NCBI RefSeq assembly: GCF_000203915.1
Contig: NC_008390.1
Span: forward strand, 1,674,001 to 1,738,000
DNA from: Burkholderia ambifaria AMMD
GTDB taxonomy: Bacteria; Pseudomonadota; Gammaproteobacteria; Burkholderiales; Burkholderiaceae
Length of the DNA stretch: 64,000 nt
Direction: 5' to 3'
How positions within the stretch are numbered: position 1 is the first letter of the stretch; each line of letters begins with the position of its first letter. Below are positions 37,407-45,138 of the stretch, one piece after another. Both the position numbers and the translations under genes were made by a program. Under the pieces are notes generated by a model, which was given only the letters and a program-made list of their open reading frames with translations, was not told the origin of the DNA and did no database searches.

Positions 37407-37626
37407 TGGAGCGGGGGCGCGAAGCGTCGATGCGCCGATGCGTCAATTCGCAAGCGACGACGTTTCGCGCGGTCGAAGGGCCGCGGACATCGGCTGTTCG
37501 GGATATGGATCGGGCGGGCGGCATGAGGAAGAATGGATTGCATCCTCATCGCAGACAGGTCCAATCGACATGGCAAGCACACCCGCGATAGCATCGGGCG
37601 CGATCCCCGCAGCACGTTCCCCGACA

Positions 37627-37654
37627 TTGACATATGCCGGCATATGCCTAAAAT
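37627..37654 (+). promoter_or_regulatory. vapBC promoter containing a palindromic operator
   Basis: TTGACA (37627-37632), a 16-nt spacer and TAAAAT (37649-37654). The perfect 16-bp palindrome CATATGCCGGCATATG (37631-37646) fills the spacer, the expected place for autorepression by a VapB-VapC complex. The rest of 37407-37626 shows nothing else. Confidence 0.7.
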
Positions 37655-37683
37655 GGGCGCATCGTACTCCTGTGGAGTGGCTT

Positions 37684-37950
37684 ATGCGCACTGTTTCCAT
37701 TTTCAAGAACGCCCGTAACCAGGCAATCCGCATCCCGAAGGACATGGAGTTCGAGGGTGTGACGGAACTCGAGATCCGCCGCGAGGGCGACACGTTGCTG
37801 CTGCGTCCGGTGCGGCCGACGTGGCTGTCGTTCGCGACTGAACCACGGGCCGATGCCGACTTCCTCGTCGAGCGCCCGACGGTCGTCGAAGCCGGTCGTT
37901 TCGAGCTGCCCGGCGCCGATGACGATGCACAGACGGAGTCGGCCCGGTGA
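37684..37950 (+). CDS. vapB: VapB-type antitoxin
   Basis: An 88-aa antitoxin. The N-terminal half is an AbrB/SpoVT-like DNA-binding domain (VSIFKNARNQAIRIPKDMEF, then ELEIRREGDTLLLRP). The C-terminal half is acidic and should bind and inhibit the toxin. ATG 37684 has GGAG 7 bases upstream. The next gene starts with GTG overlapping its stop, the usual coupled antitoxin-toxin order. Autoregulation is supported by the palindrome inside the promoter. Confidence 0.9.
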   Translation: MRTVSIFKNARNQAIRIPKDMEFEGVTELEIRREGDTLLLRPVRPTWLSFATEPRADADFLVERPTVVEAGRFELPGADDDAQTESAR

Positions 37951-38369
37951 CGACGCTCTACATGCTCGATACGAACATCTGTTCGTTCATCATGCGCGAG
38001 CGGCCATCCGCGGTGTTGTCCCGGTTGCAGTCGTGCGTCAATGCGCAGCACCGGATCGTCGTGTCGGCGATCACCTATGCCGAGATGCGATTCGGCGCAG
38101 TCGGCAGAAAGGCTTCGCCGAAGCATGCGGAACTCGTGACGGCCTTTGTTTCGCGGCTGGATGGCGTGCTGTCGTGGGATACCGCGGCGGTCGATGCAAC
38201 GACCGCGATTCGCGTCGACCTTGCCGCACGTGGCACGCCGATCGGCGCGAACGACGCGTCGATCGCCGGTCACGCGATCGCGGCCGGTGCCGTGCTTGTA
38301 ACGAACAACAGTCGCGAATTCAGCCGTGTCGCGGGGTTGTCGCTCGAAGATTGGGCAGCCTCGGCCTAG
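37947..38369 (+). CDS. vapC: VapC-type PIN-domain toxin RNase
   Basis: A 140-aa PIN-domain protein. The acidic metal-binding residues are all present: Asp8 (MLDTN), Glu46 (TYAEMRFG), Asp103 (ANDASIAGHA), with the following VTNNSREF motif. VapC toxins cleave tRNA or rRNA under stress; the target here is unknown. It starts at GTG 37947 within the end of vapB. Its last codons form the beginning of a 57-bp repeat that recurs 1.9 kb downstream. Confidence 0.92.
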   Translation: MTTLYMLDTNICSFIMRERPSAVLSRLQSCVNAQHRIVVSAITYAEMRFGAVGRKASPKHAELVTAFVSRLDGVLSWDTAAVDATTAIRVDLAARGTPIGANDASIAGHAIAAGAVLVTNNSREFSRVAGLSLEDWAASA

Positions 38370-38412
38370 GGCGGCGAATGCACGATGGCGGTGTTGTCGC
38401 GCGGCAGCGCGT
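38356..38412 (+). repeat. 57-bp direct repeat, copy A (covers vapC end)
   Basis: Matches 40267-40323 at 54 of 57 positions in the same orientation. It contains the last codons and stop of vapC. The two copies bracket the MaoC gene, the TnpB element and the 50-aa ORF. Confidence 0.88.
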
Positions 38413-38449
38413 TTGAGTGACCGCGGTGTTGCCCGGGCCGGGCGGGATT

Positions 38450-38890
38450 CTACTCCGCGGTGAGTGATTCCTTCGGCATGCTGAGGCTTCTCGATTTGGC
38501 GAGAACGCAAACGTCCCCGTTCTCGTTGACCAACGAACCTTCGAGCGTAATAACGTCACCTTTGAGCTTGGAGTTGGCTTCGACTGCCACAATGTGCCAC
38601 TCCATCCGGACGGCTTCGCCTACCGCGACCGCCTTGCGGAACTGGAACTCGAACTCCAGGCCGAGACCTGCTCTGCGCTCTGTCAGAAAAGTCGCGACCA
38701 TTCCCATCATCATGGCGGAATAGTGTGTGCCGCTCACGATCAGCCCGCCGAACCTGGTTGTTTTTGCAAACTCTTCGTCGTGGTGGAGGGGGCTCATGTC
38801 TCCGGCCAGCGTTGCAAACTGCCGTACAGAATCGACGTCGAACGTAACAAGTTGCGAGGTGGTTTCGCCTACCTTATAGCTTGAATTCAT
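38450..38890 (-). CDS. MaoC-like hot-dog dehydratase
   Basis: A 146-aa protein of the MaoC/(R)-specific enoyl-CoA hydratase family. The hydratase motif is seen as DMSPLHHDEEFA with Asp31 and His36, followed by FGGLIVSGTHYSAMM. Such enzymes hydrate 2-enoyl-CoA or similar thioesters; the substrate is unknown. Start ATG 38890 is backed by GGAG nine bases upstream. Composition is clearly less GC-rich than the surroundings and no pathway partner is adjacent, so acquisition by transfer is likely. The end hairpin of the TnpB element lies immediately upstream of its ribosome binding site, so its original promoter may have been replaced. Confidence 0.82.
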   Translation of the reverse strand: MNSSYKVGETTSQLVTFDVDSVRQFATLAGDMSPLHHDEEFAKTTRFGGLIVSGTHYSAMMMGMVATFLTERRAGLGLEFEFQFRKAVAVGEAVRMEWHIVAVEANSKLKGDVITLEGSLVNENGDVCVLAKSRSLSMPKESLTAE

Positions 38891-38910
38891 CAGAATTTGC
38901 TCCGAGAAAC

Positions 38911-38928
38911 CCCGCCATTGATGGCGGG
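38911..38928 (+). repeat. Left-end hairpin of the TnpB element
   Basis: CCCGCCAT-TG-ATGGCGGG, perfect 8-bp arms, 55 bases before tnpB. It resembles the hairpin after tnpB (40022-40043), as expected for subterminal hairpins of IS200/IS605-type ends. Confidence 0.6.
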
Positions 38929-38982
38929 AAGGAAAGGAGTGCTGTTGACAGGCAGCTTCTTGCACGGGTTAGGATCACCGGC

Positions 38983-40035
38983 ATGATCCTTGTCTACCGC
39001 TACCGCGTGAAGTCGCTCAACGGACTGCTCAACAAGCAGAGCCGTGCGGTGAACTACGTCTGGAACTTCTGCAATGACACGCAGAAGCACGCGCTCAAGT
39101 GGAGCAAGAAGTGGCCGACGGGATTCGATCTGAACGTGCTGACGACGGGGAGCAGCAAGGCGCTCGGCATCCACTCCGGCACGATCAACGCGACGTGCGA
39201 GCAATATGCGAAGTCGCGCAGTCAGCACCGTCGGCCCTACCTGCGCTATCGCGGCAGGAAATCGCTGGGCTGGGTGCCGCTGAAGGGGCGTGACCTGAAG
39301 CGCGAAGGCGACGCGTTCCGTTTCGCCGGCAACACGTTTCGGGTATTCCACAGCCGACCGCTTCCCGAAGGCAAGATCAAGGACGGGACCAACTTTGCGC
39401 AGGATGCGCGTGGCAACTGGTTTCTCAACATCGTGATCGAGATGCCCGATGTTCAAGTCCGCCCGATCCGTTCCGGTGTCGGCATCGATCTCGGCTTGAA
39501 AGACTTCGCCACACTTTCGACGGGCGAGAAGCTGCCCAATGACCGATTCGGCCGACGCGCGGCGGAGAAACTGGCGAAAGCTCAACGGGCGCGCAAGCAC
39601 AAGCGACATATCGCGAAGCTGCATGCCAAGGTCGCGAATGCCCGTGCCGATTTCCAGCACAAGCTCGCGCTCGATCTGGTGCGACGCTTTGACTACATGG
39701 CGGTCGGTAACGTGTCGGCCGCCAAACTCGCCAGAACCAGGATGGCGAAAAGCGTCTACGACGCATCCTGGTCGTCCTTCCGAGACAAACTCCGTTACAA
39801 GGCGATGGCGCACGGAGCCACGTTCGAGGAAGTCGACGAAAGCGGTTCTACCCAGTCCTGTTCGTCGTGCGGATCGAAAGACAGCACGACGCGGCCGAAA
39901 GGTATCGCGGGACTGCGAATGAGAGAGTGGGCCTGCGATGGCTGTGGTGTCGTGCATGATCGAGATACCAACGCTGCGCTGAACATTCTCCGATGCGGAC
40001 GTGCATCGCCAGGTGTGGGAATCACCTGCCTTTAG
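38983..40035 (+). CDS. tnpB: TnpB-family RNA-guided nuclease-like protein (IS605/IS1341 type)
   Basis: A 350-aa TnpB homologue; I start at ATG 38983 (MILVYRYRVK), where family similarity begins. The RuvC-like residues Asp169 (GIDLGLKDF) and Asp328 (DRDTNAALNI) are present, as is the zinc finger Cys293/296/318/321. The middle catalytic position, normally Glu in VEDL, is Gly242-Asn243 here (VGNV). A Glu just before the zinc finger (Glu283 or Glu286 in EEVDESGSTQSCS) may take its place. No TnpA gene accompanies it, so the element cannot transpose alone. The 3' end plus hairpin should encode the guide RNA scaffold. Confidence 0.88.
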   Translation: MILVYRYRVKSLNGLLNKQSRAVNYVWNFCNDTQKHALKWSKKWPTGFDLNVLTTGSSKALGIHSGTINATCEQYAKSRSQHRRPYLRYRGRKSLGWVPLKGRDLKREGDAFRFAGNTFRVFHSRPLPEGKIKDGTNFAQDARGNWFLNIVIEMPDVQVRPIRSGVGIDLGLKDFATLSTGEKLPNDRFGRRAAEKLAKAQRARKHKRHIAKLHAKVANARADFQHKLALDLVRRFDYMAVGNVSAAKLARTRMAKSVYDASWSSFRDKLRYKAMAHGATFEEVDESGSTQSCSSCGSKDSTTRPKGIAGLRMREWACDGCGVVHDRDTNAALNILRCGRASPGVGITCL

Positions 40036-40043
40036 GCGGGTGA
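40022..40043 (+). ncRNA. Right-end hairpin / omega-RNA scaffold 3' part
   Basis: TCACCTGCC-TTTA-GGCGGGTGA, a 9-bp stem with one wobble pair, overlapping the tnpB stop codon. In TnpB systems this region is the 3' part of the guide RNA, and the bases after about 40052 would be the guide. The RNA boundaries are inferred. Confidence 0.5.
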
Positions 40044-40108
40044 GGACGTCAATTGCATGCAATTTCCCTGAAACGTCGGATTCGAGGTCTCAACTTGCTT
40101 GACCCGGA

Positions 40109-40261
40109 TCAGAGCAGCGATGTGAGGTCGCTTATGGTGTCCTTGCCGCGAGGAAGTCTGTGCAGCAGCGACAGGATCTCACAGGCGTTCTGAATCAGTC
40201 GCGCATCCCCAGTGTGCTTGACGCATTTAATGAATTTTTGATCAATCTCATCTAGGGTCAT
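40109..40261 (-). CDS. 50-aa hypothetical protein in the inserted segment
   Basis: ATG 40261 to TGA 40109 encodes MTLDEIDQKF...SDLTSLL, 50 residues, mildly acidic at the start and helical by composition. GAGG lies 8 bases upstream of the ATG and falls inside copy B of the 57-bp repeat. Base composition is AT-richer than the chromosome. I recognise no family. It could be a real small gene or the remnant of a larger one cut by the TnpB insertion. Confidence 0.45.
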   Translation of the reverse strand: MTLDEIDQKFIKCVKHTGDARLIQNACEILSLLHRLPRGKDTISDLTSLL

Positions 40262-40266
40262 CGGAT

Positions 40267-40323
40267 CAGCCTCGGCCTAGAGCGGCGAATGCACGATGGC
40301 GGTGCTGTCGCGCGGCAGCACGT
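40267..40323 (+). repeat. 57-bp direct repeat, copy B
   Basis: Second copy of 38356-38412 (three mismatches). It ends at the stop codon region of the nucleotidyltransferase gene. Confidence 0.88.
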
Positions 40324-41228
40324 CACGCGTGAGGAACGGGCGGTTCCGAGAGGAAAGCACTGCGGAACGCGTCGAGATACCGGTCAGCGTCATCGTTGAA
40401 TTCACCAGGCAACAGCGCGAATGCGCGGCCCTGCAGGTCCTGCGCGAGGGTCGCGTAAACCGCTTCGTCCGATAACAGCGCGCGGATCGCCTCGTGCGTT
40501 TGCGGCGAAGCAATCCGCTTCGCATCGCGCGCGAGCAACCCGGCCGCCGCCAGCTCCGGCTGGAAGCCGTGCCGTTCGAGCAGATCGGGCGCGACGTCCC
40601 AGATGCGCTCGCGATTGCCCGCGTCGTGAAAATGCGTGAGCAGGAACAGCAGGTCGTACGCGTCGCTGTTCTGGCGCGCGCCCCGATCCTTCCACGCGAG
40701 CAACTTCAGCAGCGCGAGCGCCGGCAGGCTCGCCACCGGCACAGCGATATCGGCGCCGATCGACACGGCCAGCGCCGTATCGACCGCCTCCTGAAATCCC
40801 AGCACGTTCAGCACGAAATCGCCGCGCGGCGGCCATGCGATTTCGCCGGGCGGTGCTTCGAGCGGCCCGAACGGCACGAGATCGAGCTCCGTGCGAAATC
40901 CTTGCGTCCCGCTGTCGAACAGCAGTTTCTGCTGATGCTTCGGCGCACGTGCGAATTGCCCGGTCGCGACGAGCGCATCGACGAGCCGCTCGTGAAACGG
41001 CCAGCTCACTGCGCACACCGCGACGTCGACGTCGCGCGTCGCACGTACCGGCCGGATGCCGTGGACATGCCACATCAGGATGTCGCGCGCAGTTGCGCCG
41101 GCGACGACGAATGCCGTGTCGAGTTGCACGCAGGTCGTGCCGACCGCCTGCAGCAGCGCGGCGGCCGCCGGCTCGAGCGGCCGGCGCGCGTCGACTTCAA
41201 GCGGGCGGGTGGGCGAGGTATCGGTCAT
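40323..41228 (-). CDS. AbiEii-like nucleotidyltransferase (putative type IV toxin)
   Basis: A 301-aa protein with a nucleotidyltransferase signature near residues 40-70 (FVVAGATARDILMWHVHG, then RATRDVDVAVCAV), giving the G-x-RD...R-x-T-x-D-V-D pattern of the AbiEii/AbiGii group. AbiEii toxins transfer nucleotides onto RNA. A second conserved stretch, ALLKLLAWKDRG...DAYDLLFLL, matches the family's C-terminal half. The start ATG 41228 lies inside the upstream antitoxin-like gene (32-bp overlap), so both are coupled. Assignment to a toxin-antitoxin or phage defence role is by family and gene pairing only. Confidence 0.75.
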   Translation of the reverse strand: MTDTSPTRPLEVDARRPLEPAAAALLQAVGTTCVQLDTAFVVAGATARDILMWHVHGIRPVRATRDVDVAVCAVSWPFHERLVDALVATGQFARAPKHQQKLLFDSGTQGFRTELDLVPFGPLEAPPGEIAWPPRGDFVLNVLGFQEAVDTALAVSIGADIAVPVASLPALALLKLLAWKDRGARQNSDAYDLLFLLTHFHDAGNRERIWDVAPDLLERHGFQPELAAAGLLARDAKRIASPQTHEAIRALLSDEAVYATLAQDLQGRAFALLPGEFNDDADRYLDAFRSAFLSEPPVPHA

Positions 41229-42267
41229 GGATGTGTTCGGCGGCGGCAAGATTGCGGCTGTCTCCGGACGAGACGAGATCCGCGTAGATCAGCAGCGGCG
41301 GCACGAGCGGCACGTCCTGCTCGCGCCAGTCGAGCGCCGGCGACGGCGGCCAGAACGCTTCGAGCAGCTCGACGTCGCCGCGCTCGTCCGGGCGCAGGCG
41401 CGCCTGAAGCAGCAGGCGGTTCGGCACGGCGCCATGCGTATAGACGGTGACCGCGGCTGGCTTCAGGTCGTGCGTCAGCAGGTCGGCCGCCGGTTCACCG
41501 CCGAGCCGCGCATCGAATGCCGCGAAATCGAAGCCGCGCCACCAGTCGGGCGTGACGGCGGCAAATCGCCGGGCCGGCAGTTTCGCGCGCAGGCGGCTCG
41601 GATACAGCGCGACCCATTCCTGCACGAAGCGCGGCCAGTCGGGCATCAGGCGCTCGCCATTGCGCCGCTGCGCGACGAGGCCGCGCGCGAGCAGGTCGTC
41701 CATCGCGAGATTGACCGTGCCGAGCGCGACGCCCGACGCGGCGGCGATCGCCCGGTACGGTTGCGCGACGAGGCCCGGCTGCGTCGCGAGCGCGAACATT
41801 ACGGCGAGCCCCTTGGGCGTGGTCGCGCGCGACGCCTGCCGGCGCGGCGTGCGGGAAGGTTTCGGCCGGCCGGAGATCAGCACGGTCGCCTCCGGCAGGA
41901 TCAGGCTCGCGTTGCCGGCGGTATCGAGAAACGGGATGCCTTGGTCGGTCAGGCGGGCGGCCAGCTCGGCCGACACATACGGCGCGACCAGCATTAGTTG
42001 CTGCTCGCCGGGCAGCGGGGCGGCGCCGCGGCGAAGCAGCGCGGCGCGGGCGTCCTGCACCGATTCGACGCCAACGCTCACGGCGGCCGGCATCTCGAAG
42101 GTCTGCCCGCCAATGCCGAAGCGGATCATCGCGTCGGCATGCGCGCGGAATGCGGCCGGCACGCGCACCGGCCGTGCGTTGAAGCGTCCGGTCGCGCGTT
42201 CGAACGCGGCGCAAGCTTCGTCGAGCACGTGCTGTTCCGCTATCGACAGGGTGGCGTTCTCGGGCAT
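41197..42267 (-). CDS. AbiEi-like antitoxin / winged-helix regulator
   Basis: A 356-aa protein with an N-terminal domain of unknown fold (1-130, ending IPFLDTAGNASLILP), a central winged helix (about 155-200: LAVMFALATQPGLVAQPYRAIAAASGVALGTVNLAMDDL, read in segments) and a C-terminal domain ending VPPLLIYADLVSSGD. This layout fits type IV AbiEi-family antitoxins, which repress their own operon. The start is ATG 42267, first gene of the pair. Just upstream is a long imperfect inverted repeat, the expected operator. The TA assignment is inference from family resemblance. Confidence 0.72.
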   Translation of the reverse strand: MPENATLSIAEQHVLDEACAAFERATGRFNARPVRVPAAFRAHADAMIRFGIGGQTFEMPAAVSVGVESVQDARAALLRRGAAPLPGEQQLMLVAPYVSAELAARLTDQGIPFLDTAGNASLILPEATVLISGRPKPSRTPRRQASRATTPKGLAVMFALATQPGLVAQPYRAIAAASGVALGTVNLAMDDLLARGLVAQRRNGERLMPDWPRFVQEWVALYPSRLRAKLPARRFAAVTPDWWRGFDFAAFDARLGGEPAADLLTHDLKPAAVTVYTHGAVPNRLLLQARLRPDERGDVELLEAFWPPSPALDWREQDVPLVPPLLIYADLVSSGDSRNLAAAEHIHDRYLAHPPA

Positions 42268-42279
42268 CGGGAGGGGTCG

Positions 42280-42338
42280 CTTGTTCACTTTTTTGTCAGC
42301 GTACACAAAAAATGTACAGCCGTCAAAAAATGAACAAG
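42280..42338. promoter_or_regulatory. 59-bp imperfect inverted repeat upstream of the AbiE-like pair
   Basis: CTTGTTCA (42280-42287) pairs with TGAACAAG (42331-42338); T6 with A6 and GTAC with GTAC continue inward. It is very AT-rich and begins 12 bases before the antitoxin-like start. It is a likely operator. The remainder of 42339-42621 shows no gene; it carries only the 5' region of the amidohydrolase. Confidence 0.65.
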
Positions 42339-42621
42339 AACGCTCAACTCTTTGATGCGACGGAATTATTCCGGAATGGCGAACGGCAATCAACGCACCC
42401 CCCACCTGAGAAATCGAGACCGAACACGCAGTGTCGCGAATCCCCCTCGTGCGCGGCAGTCGCCCGGATGGCCGGTATCCGCCGGCGGGCGACTTCTCAT
42501 GTGCCGAGATGATCGACCAGCAACCCCAGGTTGCCTCCACGACGACTTTCTGTCTGTCCGGTTGCTGCTCAACGGACTATCCTTGCCCGCACATTCCCCA
42601 CCAAATCCAGGAGACGACACC

Positions 42622-43785
42622 GTGACGCACAGCGTGATCCCCGCAGGCCTCGCCGACGAAATGATCGAGATCCGGCACCGCATTCATGCCCACCCCGAAC
42701 TGGGCTTCGAGGAATTCGCGACGAGCGACCTCGTTGCCGAGCAGTTGCAGGCATGGGGCTACACGGTGCACCGCGGGCTGGGCGGCACGGGCGTGGTCGC
42801 GCAGCTGAAGGTCGGCAACGGCACGCAGCGCCTCGGCCTGCGCGCCGACATGGACGCGCTGCCGATCCACGAGTCGACCGGCCTGCCGTACCAGAGCACG
42901 ATCCCCGGCAAGATGCACGCGTGCGGTCACGATGGCCACACGGCGATGCTGCTCGCGGCCGCGAAGCATCTGGCGCGCGAGCGGCGCTTTTCCGGCACGC
43001 TGAACCTGATTTTCCAGCCGGCCGAGGAAGGGCTCGGCGGCGCGAAAAAGATGCTCGACGACGGGCTGTTCGAGCAGTTCCCGTGCGATGCGATCTTCGC
43101 GATGCACAACATGCCGGGCTTCCCCACGGGCAAGTTCGGCTTCCTGGCGGGGCCGTTCATGGCGTCGTCGGATACCGTGATCGTCGACGTGCAGGGGCGC
43201 GGCGGCCACGGCGCGGTGCCGCACAAGGCGATCGATTCGGTCGTGGTGTGCGCGCAGATCGTCATCGCGCTGCAGACGATCGTGTCGCGCAACGTGTCGC
43301 CGCTCGACATGGCGATCGTCACGGTCGGCGCGATCCACGCGGGCGACGCGCCGAACGTGATTCCCGATCGCGCCCAGATGCGCCTGTCGGTGCGCGCGCT
43401 GAAGCCCGAGGTGCGCGACCTGCTCGAGGCGCGCATCAAGGAAGTCGTTCATGCGCAGGCGGCCGTGTTCGGCGCGACCGCGACGATCGACTACCAGCGC
43501 CGCTATCCGGTGCTCGTCAACGATGCGCGGATGACCACGTTCGCACGCGACGTCGCGCGCGAGTGGGTGGGCGAAGCGAATCTGATCGACGAGATGGTGC
43601 CGCTCACCGGCAGCGAGGATTTCGCGTTCCTGCTCGAGAAGCGGCCGGGCTGCTACCTGATCATCGGCAACGGTGACGGCGAGGGCGGCTGCATGGTGCA
43701 CAACCCCGGCTACGACTTCAACGACGCGGTACTGCCGACCGGCGCGTCGTACTGGGTCAAGCTGGCCGAGACGTTTCTGGTGTGA
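42622..43785 (+). CDS. M20-family amidohydrolase (hippurate hydrolase-like)
   Basis: A 387-aa metal-dependent amidase of the M20D group, which cleaves N-acyl amino acids such as hippurate or indole-acetyl conjugates. Metal-binding residues are visible in HACGHDGHTAML and FQPAEEGLGGAKKM, with the dimerisation-domain GRGGHGAVPHKAID and the late metal ligand region LTGSEDFAFLLE. GTG 42622 is chosen because AGGAG lies 8 bases upstream and the family N-terminus (EIRHRIHAHPELGFEE) follows at once. It stands alone between divergent and convergent neighbours; the substrate is unknown. Confidence 0.9.
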   Translation: MTHSVIPAGLADEMIEIRHRIHAHPELGFEEFATSDLVAEQLQAWGYTVHRGLGGTGVVAQLKVGNGTQRLGLRADMDALPIHESTGLPYQSTIPGKMHACGHDGHTAMLLAAAKHLARERRFSGTLNLIFQPAEEGLGGAKKMLDDGLFEQFPCDAIFAMHNMPGFPTGKFGFLAGPFMASSDTVIVDVQGRGGHGAVPHKAIDSVVVCAQIVIALQTIVSRNVSPLDMAIVTVGAIHAGDAPNVIPDRAQMRLSVRALKPEVRDLLEARIKEVVHAQAAVFGATATIDYQRRYPVLVNDARMTTFARDVAREWVGEANLIDEMVPLTGSEDFAFLLEKRPGCYLIIGNGDGEGGCMVHNPGYDFNDAVLPTGASYWVKLAETFLV

Positions 43786-43827
43786 CGGTGAATGCGGGGA
43801 ATCGGTTCAATCGCGGCATGTTCCGAG

Positions 43828-45135
43828 CTAGAACACAACATCCCCGCTGAACAACGCCACCACTGCATCCGGATTCGACGGCCAGTACATGTGCATGTAC
43901 GTCGCGACGATCGAACCCGTGCGATACACGGCTTCGCCGCTGCCGGGCTCCCCATCGGGCCGGGCGGCGGCGGCCACCGGCGCCAGCGGCGTGTCGAGCC
44001 GCGAATAATGAAACGTATGACCGCGCATCGGCCCGCTGCGCGTATCCAGCTGCTGCATGCCGAGCGCCGCGAACCGGCGCTGCATCGTCGCATGGCCTGA
44101 CAGCAGCCCGAGCATCGATGTCGTCGCGCCTTCGACGTCGGTCAGCGACTCGCACAGATACACCATTCCCCCGCATTCCGCGACGATCGGCCGGCCGGCC
44201 GCCGCGTGCGCGCGAATCGTCCGCGCGGCCACGGCATTCGCCGCGAGCGTCGCCGCATGCAGTTCCGGATAGCCGCCCGGCAGGAACAGCGCGTCGCACG
44301 CGTCGGGCACGGGTTCGTCGGCGAGCGGCGAAAAGAACCGCAGCTGCGCACCGAGCGCCTCGAGCAGCGCGAGATTGGCCGGATAGATGAACGAGAACGC
44401 CGCGTCGCGCGCGATCGCGATGCGCTTGCCGGCGAGCGCGCGCGGCAGCGGGGCGCGGGCCGCCGGTTCCGCGAACGACACGGCCGGCGGCAATTCGGCG
44501 AGCGCCGTCTGCGCGAGCACGTCGGCCGCACGCTCGAGCCGCGCGTCGAGATCGCCGATGTCGGCCGGCTGGTGCAGGCCGAGATGGCGTTCCGGCAGCG
44601 CGATGCCCGCATCGGCCGGCACGTGCCCGAGCCAGCGCAAGTCGTCCGGCAGCGCCTGCCGCAACAGTTCCGCGTGTCGCGGCGACCCGACGCGGTTCGC
44701 GAGCACGCCGTGAAACGGCACCTCCGGCCGGAACCGCGCGAGCCCGAACGCGATCGCCGCGAACGTCTGCGCCATCGCCTTCGCGGAAATCACCGCGACG
44801 ACCGGCACCCCGAACGCGGCCGCGAGATCGGCGCTGCTCGGCGTGCCGTCGAACAGCCCCATCACGCCTTCGATCAGGATCAGGTCCGCGTCGCGCGCGG
44901 CATCGGCGAGCAGCGCGCGGCAGCCGGCTTCACCGACCATCCCGAGGTCGAGCGCGTGCACGGGTGCGCCGCTCGCGCGTTCGAGCAGCATCGGATCGAG
45001 AAAATCCGGCCCGGTCTTGAACACGCGCACGCGCCGGCCGAGCCGGCGGTGCAGCCGCGCGAGGCCGGCCGTCACCGACGTCTTGCCCTGGCCGGACGCG
45101 GGCGCGCTGACGAACAGCGCGGGGCAGGCCGGCAT
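43828..45135 (-). CDS. cobB: Cobyrinate a,c-diamide synthase
   Basis: A 435-aa enzyme that amidates carboxylates a and c of (hydrogeno)byrinate or cobyrinate using glutamine and ATP. The N-terminal P-loop domain shows SAPASGQGKTSVTAGL, then KTGPDFLDP and EGVMGLFDG. The C-terminal class I glutaminase domain has the nucleophile Cys in VAECGGMVYL and the catalytic His in YMHMYWPS. It is the last gene of a leftward cobalamin operon, 3 bases after cobO. Confidence 0.95.
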   Translation of the reverse strand: MPACPALFVSAPASGQGKTSVTAGLARLHRRLGRRVRVFKTGPDFLDPMLLERASGAPVHALDLGMVGEAGCRALLADAARDADLILIEGVMGLFDGTPSSADLAAAFGVPVVAVISAKAMAQTFAAIAFGLARFRPEVPFHGVLANRVGSPRHAELLRQALPDDLRWLGHVPADAGIALPERHLGLHQPADIGDLDARLERAADVLAQTALAELPPAVSFAEPAARAPLPRALAGKRIAIARDAAFSFIYPANLALLEALGAQLRFFSPLADEPVPDACDALFLPGGYPELHAATLAANAVAARTIRAHAAAGRPIVAECGGMVYLCESLTDVEGATTSMLGLLSGHATMQRRFAALGMQQLDTRSGPMRGHTFHYSRLDTPLAPVAAAARPDGEPGSGEAVYRTGSIVATYMHMYWPSNPDAVVALFSGDVVF

Positions 45136-45138
45136 CGC

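Larger units (their letters stand above)
38905..40052 (+). mobile_element. IS1341-like solo-TnpB insertion (ends approximate)
   Basis: Bounded by hairpins at 38911-38928 and 40022-40043 with only tnpB inside. The right end reads TTTAGGCGGGTGAGGACGTCAA, the pattern expected at the end of such elements, after which the guide portion of an omega-RNA would begin. Exact ends need comparison with an empty site. Confidence 0.6.
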
